A stretch of DNA of 61,881 bases from Planctomycetota bacterium (lineage in GTDB: Bacteria; Planctomycetota; UBA8108; UBA1146): NCBI GenBank assembly GCA_014240375.1, contig JAAZXB010000015.1, forward strand, positions 10,709 to 72,589, in the 5' to 3' direction. Positions 31,286 through 39,913 of the stretch are shown in pieces. Position numbers and translations under genes: made by a program. Position 1 is the stretch's first letter. The number at the start of each line of letters is the position of its first letter. The notes below the pieces were generated by a model, which worked only from the letters and a program-made list of their open reading frames with translations, did no database searches and was not told where the DNA came from.

Positions 31286-31906
31286 ATGAAAAAGAAGATT
31301 CACCCCGACAACTATCGCGAAGTGGTCTTTCAGGACTTCAACGCAGACTTTTCATTCCTCACCCGTTCGGCGGTAAAAACCACCGAAACGATTCAGTGGG
31401 AAGACGGCAAGGAATACCCGCTTTTCAAGCTCGATATCTCGAGCGCTTCGCACCCCTTCTACACCGGTAAGCAGACCTTCGTCGATACCGCTGGGCGCGT
31501 CGAGAAGTTCAAGCAGCGCTTTGCCTGGGAAAAGGGCAAGGCTGCCGAGGTGATCGACCAGGCGGAGGAACAGCGCACCGAGAAGAATCGTAAACAACTC
31601 GAACAAGAAGAGGCGACTCGCAAGGAAGCAGCGGAACGTAAGTCCGCTCGTGAGGATCGTCGTCGGAAGATCCTCGACGGCAAGAAGAAGAAGGCCATGG
31701 AGCAAGCCGAGGCCAAGGCCGCCGAAGAAGCGGCCGCTGCTGCTGAAGCTCCTGCTGCTGAAGCTCCTGCTGCTGAAGCTCCTGCTGCTGAAGCTCCTGC
31801 TGCTGAAGCGCCTGCTGCTGAGGCGCCTGCTGCTGAGGCGCCTGCTGCTGAAGCGCCTGCTGCCGATGATGCAGCGGCAGAGAAACCGGCGGATACAGAT
31901 TCCTAA
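31286..31906 (+). CDS. rpmE: Ribosomal protein bL31 (type B-like) with long repeat-rich C-terminal extension
   Basis: 206 residues from ATG 31286 (ribosome site GGAGAAG). Residues 1-80 match a zinc-less type B bL31: [71 protein letters not shown]. Normal bL31 ends there. Here a charged, coiled-coil-like segment of ~75 residues ([20 protein letters not shown]) is followed by eight EAPAA units and an acidic end (EKPADTDS). bL31 bridges the ribosomal subunits; the role of the tail is unknown. The gene stands alone with its own terminator, divergent from the cyclase gene. The 282-base leader could contain regulatory RNA; only a short GGCTGC/GCAGCC inverted repeat is visible. Confidence 0.92.
   Translation: MKKKIHPDNYREVVFQDFNADFSFLTRSAVKTTETIQWEDGKEYPLFKLDISSASHPFYTGKQTFVDTAGRVEKFKQRFAWEKGKAAEVIDQAEEQRTEKNRKQLEQEEATRKEAAERKSAREDRRRKILDGKKKKAMEQAEAKAAEEAAAAAEAPAAEAPAAEAPAAEAPAAEAPAAEAPAAEAPAAEAPAADDAAAEKPADTDS
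31745..31864 (+). repeat. 15-bp tandem repeat encoding (EAPAA)8 in rpmE
   Basis: Eight 15-bp units run without a break. The first four are near-identical (GAAGCTCCTGCTGCT); the later ones change GCT to GCG and GAA to GAG at third positions only. Being in frame, the array encodes EAPAA eight times in the tail of bL31. The near identity of the units suggests recent expansion. Confidence 0.95.
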
Positions 31907-31918
31907 AGCGTCGATGTT

Positions 31919-31962
31919 GGAGGGCCGGTGAGGGCGAGATTGCCCTCTCCGGCCCTCCTTTT
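31919..31962 (+). terminator. Rho-independent terminator after rpmE
   Basis: GGAGGGCCGG (31919-31928) pairs with CCGGCCCTCC (31949-31958), the inner GAGGGC pairs with GCCCTC, and four T follow. The hairpin begins 12 bases after the rpmE stop and isolates it from prfA. Confidence 0.9.
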
Positions 31963-32014
31963 CATCGTAAACGCCAGCACTTTGGGCCGAATTGGCCCGT
32001 CAGAGGTAACTACC

Positions 32015-33136
32015 ATGTGTGCAGTTGAAAAAGACACCGCCGAGTTTCTCGAAAAGCCCATCGAGGGTCGTCTTTCCGATCGGTTATCTGCGATGGGTCT
32101 ACGCTTCCAGGAACTCGAGCAACTGATCGGGGATCCCGAGCAGCAGGCGAACGGTTCGAAGTTTCAGGAGATCTTACGGGAGCACGGAAGCCTGTCTCCG
32201 ATGGTTCAGCTCCATCGAAAGTACCTCGCCGACCTCGGCGATCTGGAAGAGGCCAACGAGATCATCGCCAGTGGGTCCGATCTGGAGCTGAAAGAACTGG
32301 CCGAGATGGAACTCGGCGAGTTGCAACAAGCGACCAAGGCGAGCGCCCTGGCGATCCGCATGGCGATCCTCGATCAACAGGTCGAGGGGGGAGATGATTG
32401 CGTCCTCGAGATCCGAGCCGGCGCTGGCGGCGATGAGGCGGCGCTCTTTGCCACGGATGTCTTCAAGATGTATACACTCTACGCCGAGAAGAAGCGCTGG
32501 AAGATCGAGATCCTCAGTCAGAGCGAAACGGCTCTCGGGGGATACAAGGACATCACCTTTGCCGTCCGAGGAAAGGGTGCCTTCGAGCGACTCTGCTTCG
32601 AGTCGGGCGGGCATCGAGTGCAACGAGTTCCCACCACCGAAGCACAGGGCCGAATTCACACCTCGGCGATCACCGTAGCGGTGATGCAAGAGGCGCAGGA
32701 GGAGGAGATTCAGATCGAGGAGAGTGATCTTCGCATCGACACCTTCTGCGCATCGGGTCCCGGTGGGCAATCGGTCAACAAGACCTCCAGTGCGGTCAGG
32801 ATCACCCACATGCCGACTGGAGTTGTGGTCTCGATGCAGGATGAGAAGTCGCAACACCGCAATCGTGACAAGGCGATGCGCCTGCTCAAGACTCGCCTGA
32901 AGGAGGCGCAGGATCGCCAGAAGCAGCAGGAGGAGGACGCCCTGCGTCGTTCCCTGATCGGCAGCGGGGATCGCAGCGATCGAATCCGGACCTATAACTT
33001 CCCGCAGAATCGCATCAGCGACCATCGCATCAACTGCACCCTCTACAATCTCGATCGATTCCTCTCAGGGGAGATCGATGAGTTGCTCGACCAGCTGGAA
33101 GCCCATGACCGCGAAGAGCGGGTTCAGGGGCTCTGA
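32015..33136 (+). CDS. prfA: Peptide chain release factor 1
   Basis: 373 residues from ATG 32015; an upstream start (31928) would lie inside the rpmE terminator and is rejected. The stop-codon recognition segment is VQRVPTTEAQGRIHTSA, with PTT at the PxT position of RF1, and the catalytic loop is SGPGGQSVNKT. DHRINCTLYNLDRFLSGEID at the C-terminus is also RF1-like rather than RF2-like. RF1 recognises UAA and UAG and releases the finished chain. It is followed after one base by prmC, the methyltransferase that modifies its GGQ glutamine. Confidence 0.96.
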   Translation: MCAVEKDTAEFLEKPIEGRLSDRLSAMGLRFQELEQLIGDPEQQANGSKFQEILREHGSLSPMVQLHRKYLADLGDLEEANEIIASGSDLELKELAEMELGELQQATKASALAIRMAILDQQVEGGDDCVLEIRAGAGGDEAALFATDVFKMYTLYAEKKRWKIEILSQSETALGGYKDITFAVRGKGAFERLCFESGGHRVQRVPTTEAQGRIHTSAITVAVMQEAQEEEIQIEESDLRIDTFCASGPGGQSVNKTSSAVRITHMPTGVVVSMQDEKSQHRNRDKAMRLLKTRLKEAQDRQKQQEEDALRRSLIGSGDRSDRIRTYNFPQNRISDHRINCTLYNLDRFLSGEIDELLDQLEAHDREERVQGL

Positions 33137-33137
33137 G

Positions 33138-33995
33138 ATGGGGGGTAGCGTCTCTTCCCTCGATCTATTGCGACAGGCCAGTCTACGCTTACCGCACTCC
33201 GATGCCCCACAACTCGACGCACGTTGGATCCTCGCCCATGTGCTGAATCTCGACCATCGAGACTCGAAACTTCGTGTGGATTGTTCGTTGACGGCGGATC
33301 AGGCCGAGCAGTTCATGGAACTGACCGATCGACGAGCCTGCGGCGAGCCGCTCGCCTACATCCTCGGGGAGTGGGAATTTTTCGGCTACACGTTGGAGGT
33401 CAATTCAGCGGTACTGGTACCACGTCCCGAGACGGAATTGCTGGTGGAATGGGCGCTGCAGTTGCTGAAGGGAAAGCGCAATCCCCGCGTAGTCGAGGTG
33501 GGTGTCGGTTCCGCAGCACTGATGATCGCGCTGGCGCATCAACGCTCCGATCTGACCGCCATCGCAGTCGATCTGTCGGTCCCGGCGCTCGAGGTCGCAA
33601 GGCGTAATCTGCAGCGTCATCAGTTGCTCGATCGGATTGAACTGGTGCAGGGCCACCTGCTGGAGCCGATCGCCGGCCGCCACGACCTGATCATCTCGAA
33701 TCCGCCATACATCGTCGAGGGCGATCCACTGCTGAGCGCTGATGTGGCCAGATACCAGCCCAAAGCGGCCCTCATCGACAATCTAGATGGGGATGGAATC
33801 GGCTTCCATCGTGCTTTGATCGACAACTTTCCCGATTACTCCACTGCGACCGGGTCGCTCCTGATGGAGTGTGGTGAGGGACAGGTGCCCGCCATCCAGC
33901 GTCATGCCAGCGAGTGTGGAAGACGGTCGTCTTCCCGGATGGACCTGGCCGGGATCCCGCGAGCGGTTCATGTCGAGCTGGACCCGGCAGGATGA
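33138..33995 (+). CDS. prmC: Release factor glutamine methyltransferase
   Basis: 285 residues; the ATG lies one base after the prfA stop. PrmC features are GEPLAYILGEWEFFGYTLEV, VLVPRPETELLVEW, the SAM-binding strand VVEVGVGSAALMIALA, and LIISNPPYIVEGD, whose NPPY binds the target glutamine. It methylates the GGQ motif of RF1 and RF2. The SAM motif is VEVGVGSAA instead of the usual DLGTGSGA, a mild deviation. The last ~30 residues (RRSSSRMDLAGIPRAVHVEL) fit the end of the family with low complexity. Confidence 0.93.
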   Translation: MGGSVSSLDLLRQASLRLPHSDAPQLDARWILAHVLNLDHRDSKLRVDCSLTADQAEQFMELTDRRACGEPLAYILGEWEFFGYTLEVNSAVLVPRPETELLVEWALQLLKGKRNPRVVEVGVGSAALMIALAHQRSDLTAIAVDLSVPALEVARRNLQRHQLLDRIELVQGHLLEPIAGRHDLIISNPPYIVEGDPLLSADVARYQPKAALIDNLDGDGIGFHRALIDNFPDYSTATGSLLMECGEGQVPAIQRHASECGRRSSSRMDLAGIPRAVHVELDPAG

Positions 33996-34023
33996 CCGGG
34001 AACCACTCTTGTTCGCTGCGGCG

Positions 34024-34051
34024 TTGACACCCTGATCCCATGCAGCACAAT
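34024..34051 (+). promoter_or_regulatory. Promoter for murA
   Basis: TTGACA (34024-34029) is followed after 16 bases by CACAAT (34046-34051), and the murA start codon lies 35 bases further on. The same pair of boxes precedes tRNA-Gly with a 17-base spacer. Confidence 0.5.
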
Positions 34052-34086
34052 CGGGATCATGCCGTCGCTGCCGGAAAGGCACCATC

Positions 34087-35409
34087 TTGGACAAATTCGT
34101 CATTCACGGAGGCCGCAAACTCAACGGTTCCGTCAAAATCTCCGGCTCGAAAAATGGCGCCCTTCCGGTGCTCTTCTCGACCTTGCTTTCGGATGGGCCG
34201 GTACATCTGAGCAATGTCCCGACGGAACTGCGCGATATCCGTCTTTCGCTGGAGATCCTCCAATCGCTCGGTGCCGAGTACCAGATCCATCGGGACGGTT
34301 CGGTAAAACTTGAGGTGACCGACTCCGCTTCGACCACCGCTGACTACGAGCAGGTCAGCAAGATGCGCGCTTCCATCTGCTGTCTTGGACCGCTTCTCGC
34401 TCGTCGTGGGGAGGCGAGAGTGTCTCTGCCTGGCGGCTGCAGTATCGGCGACCGACCGGTCGAGTTGCATACCCGAGGGATGGAAGCACTCGGAGCAGAA
34501 GTGCGGATCGAGAGTGGTTACGTGGTGGCCAAGGCGCCGCGTCTCCTGGGCAATACCGTGTACCTGTCGGGTCCGATGGGGCCCACGGTACTGGGGACCC
34601 AGAATGTCATGATGGCTGCCGCCGGTGCTGAAGGCGTGACCGTCATCGAGGGTGCCGCTTGCGAACCGGAAGTCCAGGCGACCGCCGGTTTCCTGCGAGC
34701 CATCGGGATTGTGGTCGAGGGTGATGGTACACCGGTGATACGTATCGAGGGACACGGACGTCTCGGAGGAGACTCCTGTCTCGCTGGATGTGATTACGAA
34801 ATTCCACCCGATCGCATCGAGACCGGCACTTACTTGCTGGCCGGAGCCATCGCTGGCGGCGAAGTTGTGGTGGAAGGTTGCCGGCCATCGGAGAACAGTG
34901 CGCTGCTCAACCTGCTCGAGCGCATCGGAGTCCCGGTGGAGGTGGGAGAGTCGACGCTGACAGTTCGTGGAGTGGAATCGGTGACCCCGGTCGACATTGC
35001 GATGCTACCCTATCCGGCGTTCCCCACCGATCTTCAGGGGCCGTTGATGGCACTGATGTGCCTGGGTCGAGGAGTCAGTCTGATCACCGACAAGGTGTTC
35101 CCCGATCGATTCAACCACCTGTCGGAGTTGAGGCGTTTTGGGGCCAGAATCCGCAAGGAAGGCCCATCTGCGATCATCGAAGGGGGGGCTCCCCTGTCGG
35201 GAGCGACGGTGATGGCCAGCGACCTGCGTGCGAGCGCCTGCTTGGTTCTTGCGGGACTGGTCGCTGAGGGGCGTACCGAAGTGACACGCATCTATCATCT
35301 GGAACGGGGTTACGAGCGGATGGAGCAGAAGCTCGGTCAACTCGGAGCGGACGTGGAAAAGATCGACGACAAGATGGCTGAAAAAATAGACCACCGAGAA
35401 ATGGCCTAG
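34087..35409 (+). CDS. murA: UDP-N-acetylglucosamine 1-carboxyvinyltransferase
   Basis: 440 residues from TTG 34087, with GGAAAGG eight bases upstream. MurA marks are FVIHGGRKLNGSVKISGSKN, the active-site loop ARVSLPGGCSIGDRPVELH with the catalytic Cys at 118 (the residue fosfomycin attacks), PDRIETGTYLLAGAI, and MASDLRASACLVLAGLVAEG near the C-terminus. It transfers enolpyruvate to UDP-GlcNAc, the first committed step of peptidoglycan synthesis. An extra ~15 residues form a charged tail. ffh follows nine bases after its stop. Confidence 0.96.
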   Translation: MDKFVIHGGRKLNGSVKISGSKNGALPVLFSTLLSDGPVHLSNVPTELRDIRLSLEILQSLGAEYQIHRDGSVKLEVTDSASTTADYEQVSKMRASICCLGPLLARRGEARVSLPGGCSIGDRPVELHTRGMEALGAEVRIESGYVVAKAPRLLGNTVYLSGPMGPTVLGTQNVMMAAAGAEGVTVIEGAACEPEVQATAGFLRAIGIVVEGDGTPVIRIEGHGRLGGDSCLAGCDYEIPPDRIETGTYLLAGAIAGGEVVVEGCRPSENSALLNLLERIGVPVEVGESTLTVRGVESVTPVDIAMLPYPAFPTDLQGPLMALMCLGRGVSLITDKVFPDRFNHLSELRRFGARIRKEGPSAIIEGGAPLSGATVMASDLRASACLVLAGLVAEGRTEVTRIYHLERGYERMEQKLGQLGADVEKIDDKMAEKIDHREMA

Positions 35410-35418
35410 GACGAAACG

Positions 35419-36942
35419 ATGCTTGAAGGACTCACCCGAAGATTTACCGATATCGTTGCCGGCCTACGCGGTAGCAAGATCACCGAAGCCACGATGAAGG
35501 AGACGGGTCGCGAGATCCGGCGAGCCTTGCTCGAGGCGGATGCCGCCCTGCCCGTGGTGAAGGACTTCGAGAAAAGAGTGCGCGAAAAAGCGCTCGGTGC
35601 GGTGGTGATCGAGGGCGTCGATGCGGGCCAGATGCTGACCAAGATCGTGCAGGATGAATTGACCGACCTGATGGGTCCGGTCGATCACGAATTTTCCTGG
35701 CGTTCTGGTGGACCGACCGTGGTTCTGTTGTCGGGTCTCCAGGGTAGCGGAAAAACCACCACCTGCGCAAAACTTGCCATGTATCTGCGCGACCGCAAGA
35801 AACGAAAGCCGATGATGGTGGCGGCAGACCTGCAGAGACCGGCAGCGATCGAACAGTTGAAGGTTCTGGGGCAGCAAGTGGGAGTGCCGGTGTTTCATCA
35901 GCCGGGCTTGACCCCTCCACAGGTGTGCAAGGCAGCACTCGAAGAGGCCAAGAAACTCAAGTGCGATGTGGTACTGCTCGATACCGCTGGTCGCCTCCAT
36001 GTCGATGACGACCTGATGGGGGAGCTGAAGCAAATCGCCAGCAAGACCTCTCCTGATGAGGTGTTCTTCGTTTGCGATGCGATGACGGGCCAAGATGCGG
36101 TGAAGTCCGCAGAGGCTTTCTCTCAATCGATTTCTCTGACCGGAGTGATTCTCACCAAGCTTGACGGAGATGCCCGCGGTGGTGCGGCACTGTCGGTCAA
36201 GGCGATCACCGGAAAACCGATCAAGTTCATCGGCGTGGGTGAAAAGCTCGACCGACTTGAAGAATTCCATCCAGATCGGATGGCCTCCAGAATTCTCGGC
36301 ATGGGAGACGTGGTCGGCCTGGTCGATCGCGCCCAGCAGGTGATCGATGAGGATGAACAAGTTGCGATGCAGGAAAAGATGCTCGCGGCCAAGTTTGACC
36401 TCGAAGACTTCCTCTCACAACTGCGCCAGATCAAGAAGATGGGTAGCTTGAAGGACCTGTTGAGCCACCTTCCCGGAATGGGAGGTCGTGTCGACGAACT
36501 GGATGTCAAGGGCGATGAAATCCAGGTGGTCGAGAGCGTCATCCAGTCGATGACCAAGAAGGAGCGACAGCGACCAGAAATCATCAATACCAGCCGCCGC
36601 CGCAGGATCGCCGCTGGCGCCGGTCGGACCCTCGAAGATGTCACGGGACTGCTTCGGCAGTTCAAGCAGATGCAGGGGATGATGGAGCAGATGAAAAAGC
36701 ACCAGGGTCTGTTCGGCAAGATGAAGGGAATGCGCGAGATGAAGGAATCGCTCGCCGGGGGCGAGGGGGATCCCACCGCGATGGTTCCGGGGGGATTGCC
36801 TCCTGGCATGATGCCACCGGGGCTGGCTCCCCCCTCGGGTCCAGGAGGGCCGGGGAAGAAGAGAATCGGCCCCTCTCTCGACGAAAGACGTAAGAAACGC
36901 AAGCAGGAGCGCCAGCGGCGTAAGAACTCCCGGCGTAAATAG
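35419..36942 (+). CDS. ffh: Signal recognition particle protein Ffh (SRP54)
   Basis: 507 residues. The N domain is followed by the GTPase: LLSGLQGSGKTTTCAKLAMY (G1), MMVAADLQRPAAIEQL (G2), VLLDTAGRLHVDDDLM (G3), GVILTKLDGDARGGAALS (G4) and FIGVGEKLDRLEEFHPDRMA (G5). The M domain is rich in Met and includes GMGGRVDELD and RRRRIAAGAGRTLEDV. Ffh binds signal peptides and 4.5S RNA for membrane targeting. The tail is unusual in having a Pro/Gly/Met stretch (GGLPPGMMPPGLAPPSG) and a strongly basic end. It sits upstream of rpsP, as in many bacteria. Confidence 0.97.
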   Translation: MLEGLTRRFTDIVAGLRGSKITEATMKETGREIRRALLEADAALPVVKDFEKRVREKALGAVVIEGVDAGQMLTKIVQDELTDLMGPVDHEFSWRSGGPTVVLLSGLQGSGKTTTCAKLAMYLRDRKKRKPMMVAADLQRPAAIEQLKVLGQQVGVPVFHQPGLTPPQVCKAALEEAKKLKCDVVLLDTAGRLHVDDDLMGELKQIASKTSPDEVFFVCDAMTGQDAVKSAEAFSQSISLTGVILTKLDGDARGGAALSVKAITGKPIKFIGVGEKLDRLEEFHPDRMASRILGMGDVVGLVDRAQQVIDEDEQVAMQEKMLAAKFDLEDFLSQLRQIKKMGSLKDLLSHLPGMGGRVDELDVKGDEIQVVESVIQSMTKKERQRPEIINTSRRRRIAAGAGRTLEDVTGLLRQFKQMQGMMEQMKKHQGLFGKMKGMREMKESLAGGEGDPTAMVPGGLPPGMMPPGLAPPSGPGGPGKKRIGPSLDERRKKRKQERQRRKNSRRK

Positions 36943-36993
36943 CCCTTCTGGCGACAAATTGGCCGAATCTGACCGATTAATCGCCGGGCAGTG

Positions 36994-37022
36994 TTGATGG
37001 ATCGCGGCCTCCCCTGTAATTT
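36994..37022 (+). promoter_or_regulatory. Possible promoter for the rpsP operon
   Basis: TTGATG (36994-36999) and TAATTT (37017-37022) are separated by 17 bases and lie in the 199-base gap between ffh and rpsP. The boxes match the consensus only partly, so this is tentative. Confidence 0.35.
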
Positions 37023-37141
37023 CAGCGTTCCTCTCTGATGGGGGGATTGTCGATCTGGGGCGATCAGCCGGCAGATCTCGTTTTAGAGTTTTGAATTCTC
37101 ATCCGGGTCAATCCCGGAGTGTACGGGTGGAGAAGATACGC

Positions 37142-37468
37142 ATGGCGGTAGCAATCCGTCTCAAGCGCTGTGGAAGACGCCATCGGCCCTTCTATCGCAT
37201 CGAGGCCATCGAGAAGAGAAACGCCCGAGGCGGAAGATCTCTCGAAACGGTGGGATGGTACGACCCGATGGTCGACGACGCCCAGAAACGCGTGAAGTTG
37301 CACGAGGATCGGATCCAGCACTGGATCGACAAGGGAGCCCGGCCGAGCGACACGGTCACTTCTTTCCTGCGCAAGTCGAACGTGAAGTGGGGAACGCCGG
37401 GGCAGAAGAAGAGCCGCAGGGCTCAGCAGCGCGCAAAGAAAAAGAATTCTGGTGGTAGTGCCGCCTGA
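37142..37468 (+). CDS. rpsP: Ribosomal protein bS16
   Basis: 108 residues from ATG 37142 (ribosome site GGAGAAG). bS16 hallmarks are MAVAIRLKRCGRRHRPFYRI, ARGGRSLETVGWYDPM and KLHEDRIQHWIDKGARPSDT. A basic tail of ~30 residues (GQKKSRRAQQRAKKKNS) extends past the usual end. It is a small-subunit protein needed for 30S assembly. trmD follows without the rimM gene that is often placed between them. Confidence 0.96.
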   Translation: MAVAIRLKRCGRRHRPFYRIEAIEKRNARGGRSLETVGWYDPMVDDAQKRVKLHEDRIQHWIDKGARPSDTVTSFLRKSNVKWGTPGQKKSRRAQQRAKKKNSGGSAA

Positions 37469-37490
37469 TGGATCTCGTTCGGAGTTGCCG

Positions 37491-38303
37491 GTGCAGATCG
37501 ACATCTTGACGATCTTTCCGCACTTCTTCGATCAGTTCCTGCGTCACGGCATGGTGCGGGTGGCCCGTCAGAAAGGCCGTCTCGACGTCCGGATCACGGA
37601 CCTTCGCGCCTACGCCGAGGATCGACATCGAACTGTCGACGATCGTCCCTACGGGGGTGGACCTGGGATGCTCCTGAAGCCGGAGCCCGTGTTTCGAGCG
37701 CTCGATGCGCTAGGACTCACGGCAGGTGCCGCGGTTCCGGAGGGAACGTTACCCCTGTTGATGTGCCCGAGAGGGCAGCAACTGGGGCAACAAGACCTGG
37801 AGGAATTTTCCGGCGCTCGCCGCTGGATCATCCTCTGCGGTCGGTATGAAGGATATGACGAGCGAATCGTCGAGGCCTACCCGTGGAGACGGGTGTCATT
37901 GGGAGACTACGTTCTCTCCGGTGGCGAGGTTCCGGCGATGGCGATCATCGAGGGCGCTATCCGGCTATTGCCAGGTATCCTCGGCGATGGGGAATCGGCA
38001 CTGCGCGATTCCTTCAATGAGTGGACCGGGCCGGAGGGTTTGGATCACGCACACTGGACTCGCCCCCCTCAGTACCGGGGGCGAGGGGTTCCGGAGGTGT
38101 TGCTCAGTGGCGACCACGGAGCGGTCGAGAAATGGCGACGCGAAAATTCGAAGCAGCAGCGTTCGGATCGAGTGCAAGCCATGAGGGGTACGAATCAAGA
38201 ATCGGTGAGCCCGGGTGAACCTGGGGAATCACCAGCGAGAATTACAGAAGGGGAAGCCTTCAAAAAGGTCCCGGGAGAAAACGATGTCGAACAAGATCAG
38301 TGA
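37491..38303 (+). CDS. trmD: tRNA (guanine-N1)-methyltransferase
   Basis: 270 residues from GTG 37491, which has GGAG six bases upstream and gives the usual [17 protein letters not shown] start; the frame is open further upstream. The trefoil-knot SAM site is seen as [35 protein letters not shown] and [20 protein letters not shown]. It methylates G37 in tRNAs reading C/G-starting codons and so prevents frameshifts. A poorly conserved acidic tail of ~45 residues ([18 protein letters not shown]) follows. Its end overlaps the rplS start by 20 bases. Confidence 0.95.
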   Translation: MQIDILTIFPHFFDQFLRHGMVRVARQKGRLDVRITDLRAYAEDRHRTVDDRPYGGGPGMLLKPEPVFRALDALGLTAGAAVPEGTLPLLMCPRGQQLGQQDLEEFSGARRWIILCGRYEGYDERIVEAYPWRRVSLGDYVLSGGEVPAMAIIEGAIRLLPGILGDGESALRDSFNEWTGPEGLDHAHWTRPPQYRGRGVPEVLLSGDHGAVEKWRRENSKQQRSDRVQAMRGTNQESVSPGEPGESPARITEGEAFKKVPGENDVEQDQ

Positions 38304-38649
38304 ATTCGAGAAGGACAAGGTCAAGGAAGAAGCTCTCGCGGAGTTTCACGTGGGAGACACCATCGATGTCCACGTGAGAATTGTCGAGGGTGAAAAGCAG
38401 CGAGTCCAGATCTTCAACGGGACCGTGATTGGCCGCAAGAAGCGCGGTAGCCGTTCTGCGTTCACGGTTCGAAGAATTGTCGCGGGCGAAGGAGTCGAAC
38501 GTACCTTCCCTCTGCATTCTCCCTGGATCGAAAAGATCGAGGTGAAGAGGCTCGGGCGGGTGCGTCGTGCCAAGCTGTACTACCTCAGGGAGCGGATCGG
38601 AAAAGCGACCAAGGTGCGCGAGAAGGTCGTCCTTCGACGTAAGGGGTAA
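38284..38649 (+). CDS. rplS: Ribosomal protein bL19
   Basis: 121 residues from ATG 38284, with GGGAGAAAACG upstream, inside the end of trmD. bL19 motifs are [40 protein letters not shown] and [20 protein letters not shown]. It lies at the subunit interface of the large subunit. A strong terminator hairpin follows about 55 bases after its stop. Confidence 0.97.
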   Translation: MSNKISEFEKDKVKEEALAEFHVGDTIDVHVRIVEGEKQRVQIFNGTVIGRKKRGSRSAFTVRRIVAGEGVERTFPLHSPWIEKIEVKRLGRVRRAKLYYLRERIGKATKVREKVVLRRKG

Positions 38650-38683
38650 TACTGCACCCCACAGGGATGGAGGATGCACTCCT

Positions 38684-39115
38684 TTGGCCCGAAGAGAATC
38701 GAGAAAATCCCCTCCGAGTGGCCGCTTTCGGCCCTCGGGGGGGATTTTTCTTTCTCCGTCCGGTTCCGGACGATGGGCCGAGCGCTGGGTCCGCTGCATC
38801 TTGAGATTCCGTGGCTGGAGGATCCTCGGGAGCAATGTGCGAACCCCTTACTGCGAGATCGACCTGCTCGCCGTCGAGGGCAAGACGTTGGTTCTGGTCG
38901 AGGTCAAGTTCCGCCGCAAACGTCCGCAGTCACGACCCCTCTCCCACCCGCAAGCGGACCGTCTCAGAAGAGGTGCACTGTGGTTGAATGCTCGCCGTAG
39001 CGGTCACGATGGGGTCAGGATCGATCTGATCGAGGTGTATCCTGCCGATGGGTGGCCGATCTGGCGCATCGAACATCTGCGAGCGGCGGTGGTGGATGGA
39101 GCAGATCTGTTTTGA
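38684..39115 (+). CDS. yraN: YraN family protein (UPF0102), start uncertain
   Basis: The C-terminal ~120 residues match YraN: RWAERWVRCILRFRGWRIL, SNVRTPYCEIDLLAVEG (family usually GEIDLI), TLVLVEVKFRRKR, and the end of the alpha/beta fold. The EID and VEVK residues of this nuclease-like fold are present, but the biochemical function of the family is unsettled. No ordinary start lies just before the conserved part. TTG 38684 has GGAGG ten bases upstream and gives 143 residues, about 20 more than usual. The intervening sequence includes the rplS terminator, so this start is uncertain. A long frame from ATG 38567 inside rplS is the other option. Confidence 0.75.
   Translation: MARRESRKSPPSGRFRPSGGIFLSPSGSGRWAERWVRCILRFRGWRILGSNVRTPYCEIDLLAVEGKTLVLVEVKFRRKRPQSRPLSHPQADRLRRGALWLNARRSGHDGVRIDLIEVYPADGWPIWRIEHLRAAVVDGADLF
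38704..38749 (+). terminator. Rho-independent terminator after rplS
   Basis: AAAATCCCCTCCGAG (38704-38718) pairs with CTCGGGGGGGATTTTT (38734-38749), with an inner GGCC/GGCC pair, and the T-run is part of the 3' arm. It ends the rpsP-trmD-rplS unit and overlaps the likely 5' end of yraN. Confidence 0.85.
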
Positions 39116-39211
39116 AGGATGCTCCTTTTCACGGCACCGGGAGCGTGGAAAATGACAGGCGATCGGGACCCGTACGCCGACGGAAGACACCCCTTGAACA
39201 GGAGCCCCATC

Positions 39212-39913
39212 ATGTCCGAGAAGCGCTATTGTGTGCCACTCCTCGATGATAGCTGGAAGAGATATTTCGCCCCCGATGATTCCTCCTATTTACTGGAGCG
39301 AATGGGCCAGGGAAGAATCCGTCAGCTGTGGAGATGGTTCGAGTCGGAAGAAGGACTCTCTGGCGGGGTAACGTTGGCTCAAAATGCTCCCGTGTTTGAC
39401 CTGCTCCTCGATCGCCTGTGCGAGGAACTGAGGGTCTCGGATCCAGAATCTGAGGGGGACCCACTTTCGCCACCGGCTCTGCTGTCGGGGCCGGACTGGG
39501 CACATGTTCTCTTTGGCACTGGGTTGATGTTCGGTTGCCGCTGGAGAAACCACTTCGGTCAGGGTCCATTCGAGCGGGCGCAGGATCTCAATGAGTTGGT
39601 TCGTTACATTTCCCAGGTCGACTGGGTCGCCGAGGTCAAGAAAGAACGAGACGCTGGAACCGGGCCAGATTACCAGCCGCTCGCCGTCACCTCGGCGTTA
39701 TTGCGGAGAGAACCACTGCTGGCGCTCCCCATCGATGCCCTGAGAAAACTGGTGGCCGGAGAATCATCGTGGGTGCAGTGGTGCCATGAGATTCCATCGG
39801 AGGCGAGGGCACTGTTTTTTCTCGGAGGAGCCGCCTCGGGGGTCGAGATCCCCGGACTCGAAGATGGGGAACGATCGATTTGTCAGCAGGCAGAAGTCTC
39901 TTCTGATCCGTGA
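39212..39913 (+). CDS. Unknown protein, 233 residues
   Basis: The ATG at 39212 has AGGAG eight bases upstream; a longer frame from 39119 lacks one. I do not recognise the family. It appears soluble and mixed alpha/beta, with SEKRYCVPLLDDSWKRYFAP at the start, a Trp-rich mid-part (GPDWAHVLFGTGLMFGCRWR) and an amphipathic C-terminal half. No signal peptide, metal-binding pattern or nucleotide-binding loop is visible. It follows yraN on the same strand and is convergent with the secreted esterase gene. Confidence 0.6.
   Translation: MSEKRYCVPLLDDSWKRYFAPDDSSYLLERMGQGRIRQLWRWFESEEGLSGGVTLAQNAPVFDLLLDRLCEELRVSDPESEGDPLSPPALLSGPDWAHVLFGTGLMFGCRWRNHFGQGPFERAQDLNELVRYISQVDWVAEVKKERDAGTGPDYQPLAVTSALLRREPLLALPIDALRKLVAGESSWVQWCHEIPSEARALFFLGGAASGVEIPGLEDGERSICQQAEVSSDP

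Noticed and set aside
32174..33025. Minus-strand frame of 283 codons
   Set aside because: Antisense to prfA; leucine-rich shadow without domain similarity.
35464..36360. Minus-strand frame of 298 codons
   Set aside because: Antisense to ffh; histidine/glutamine-rich shadow.
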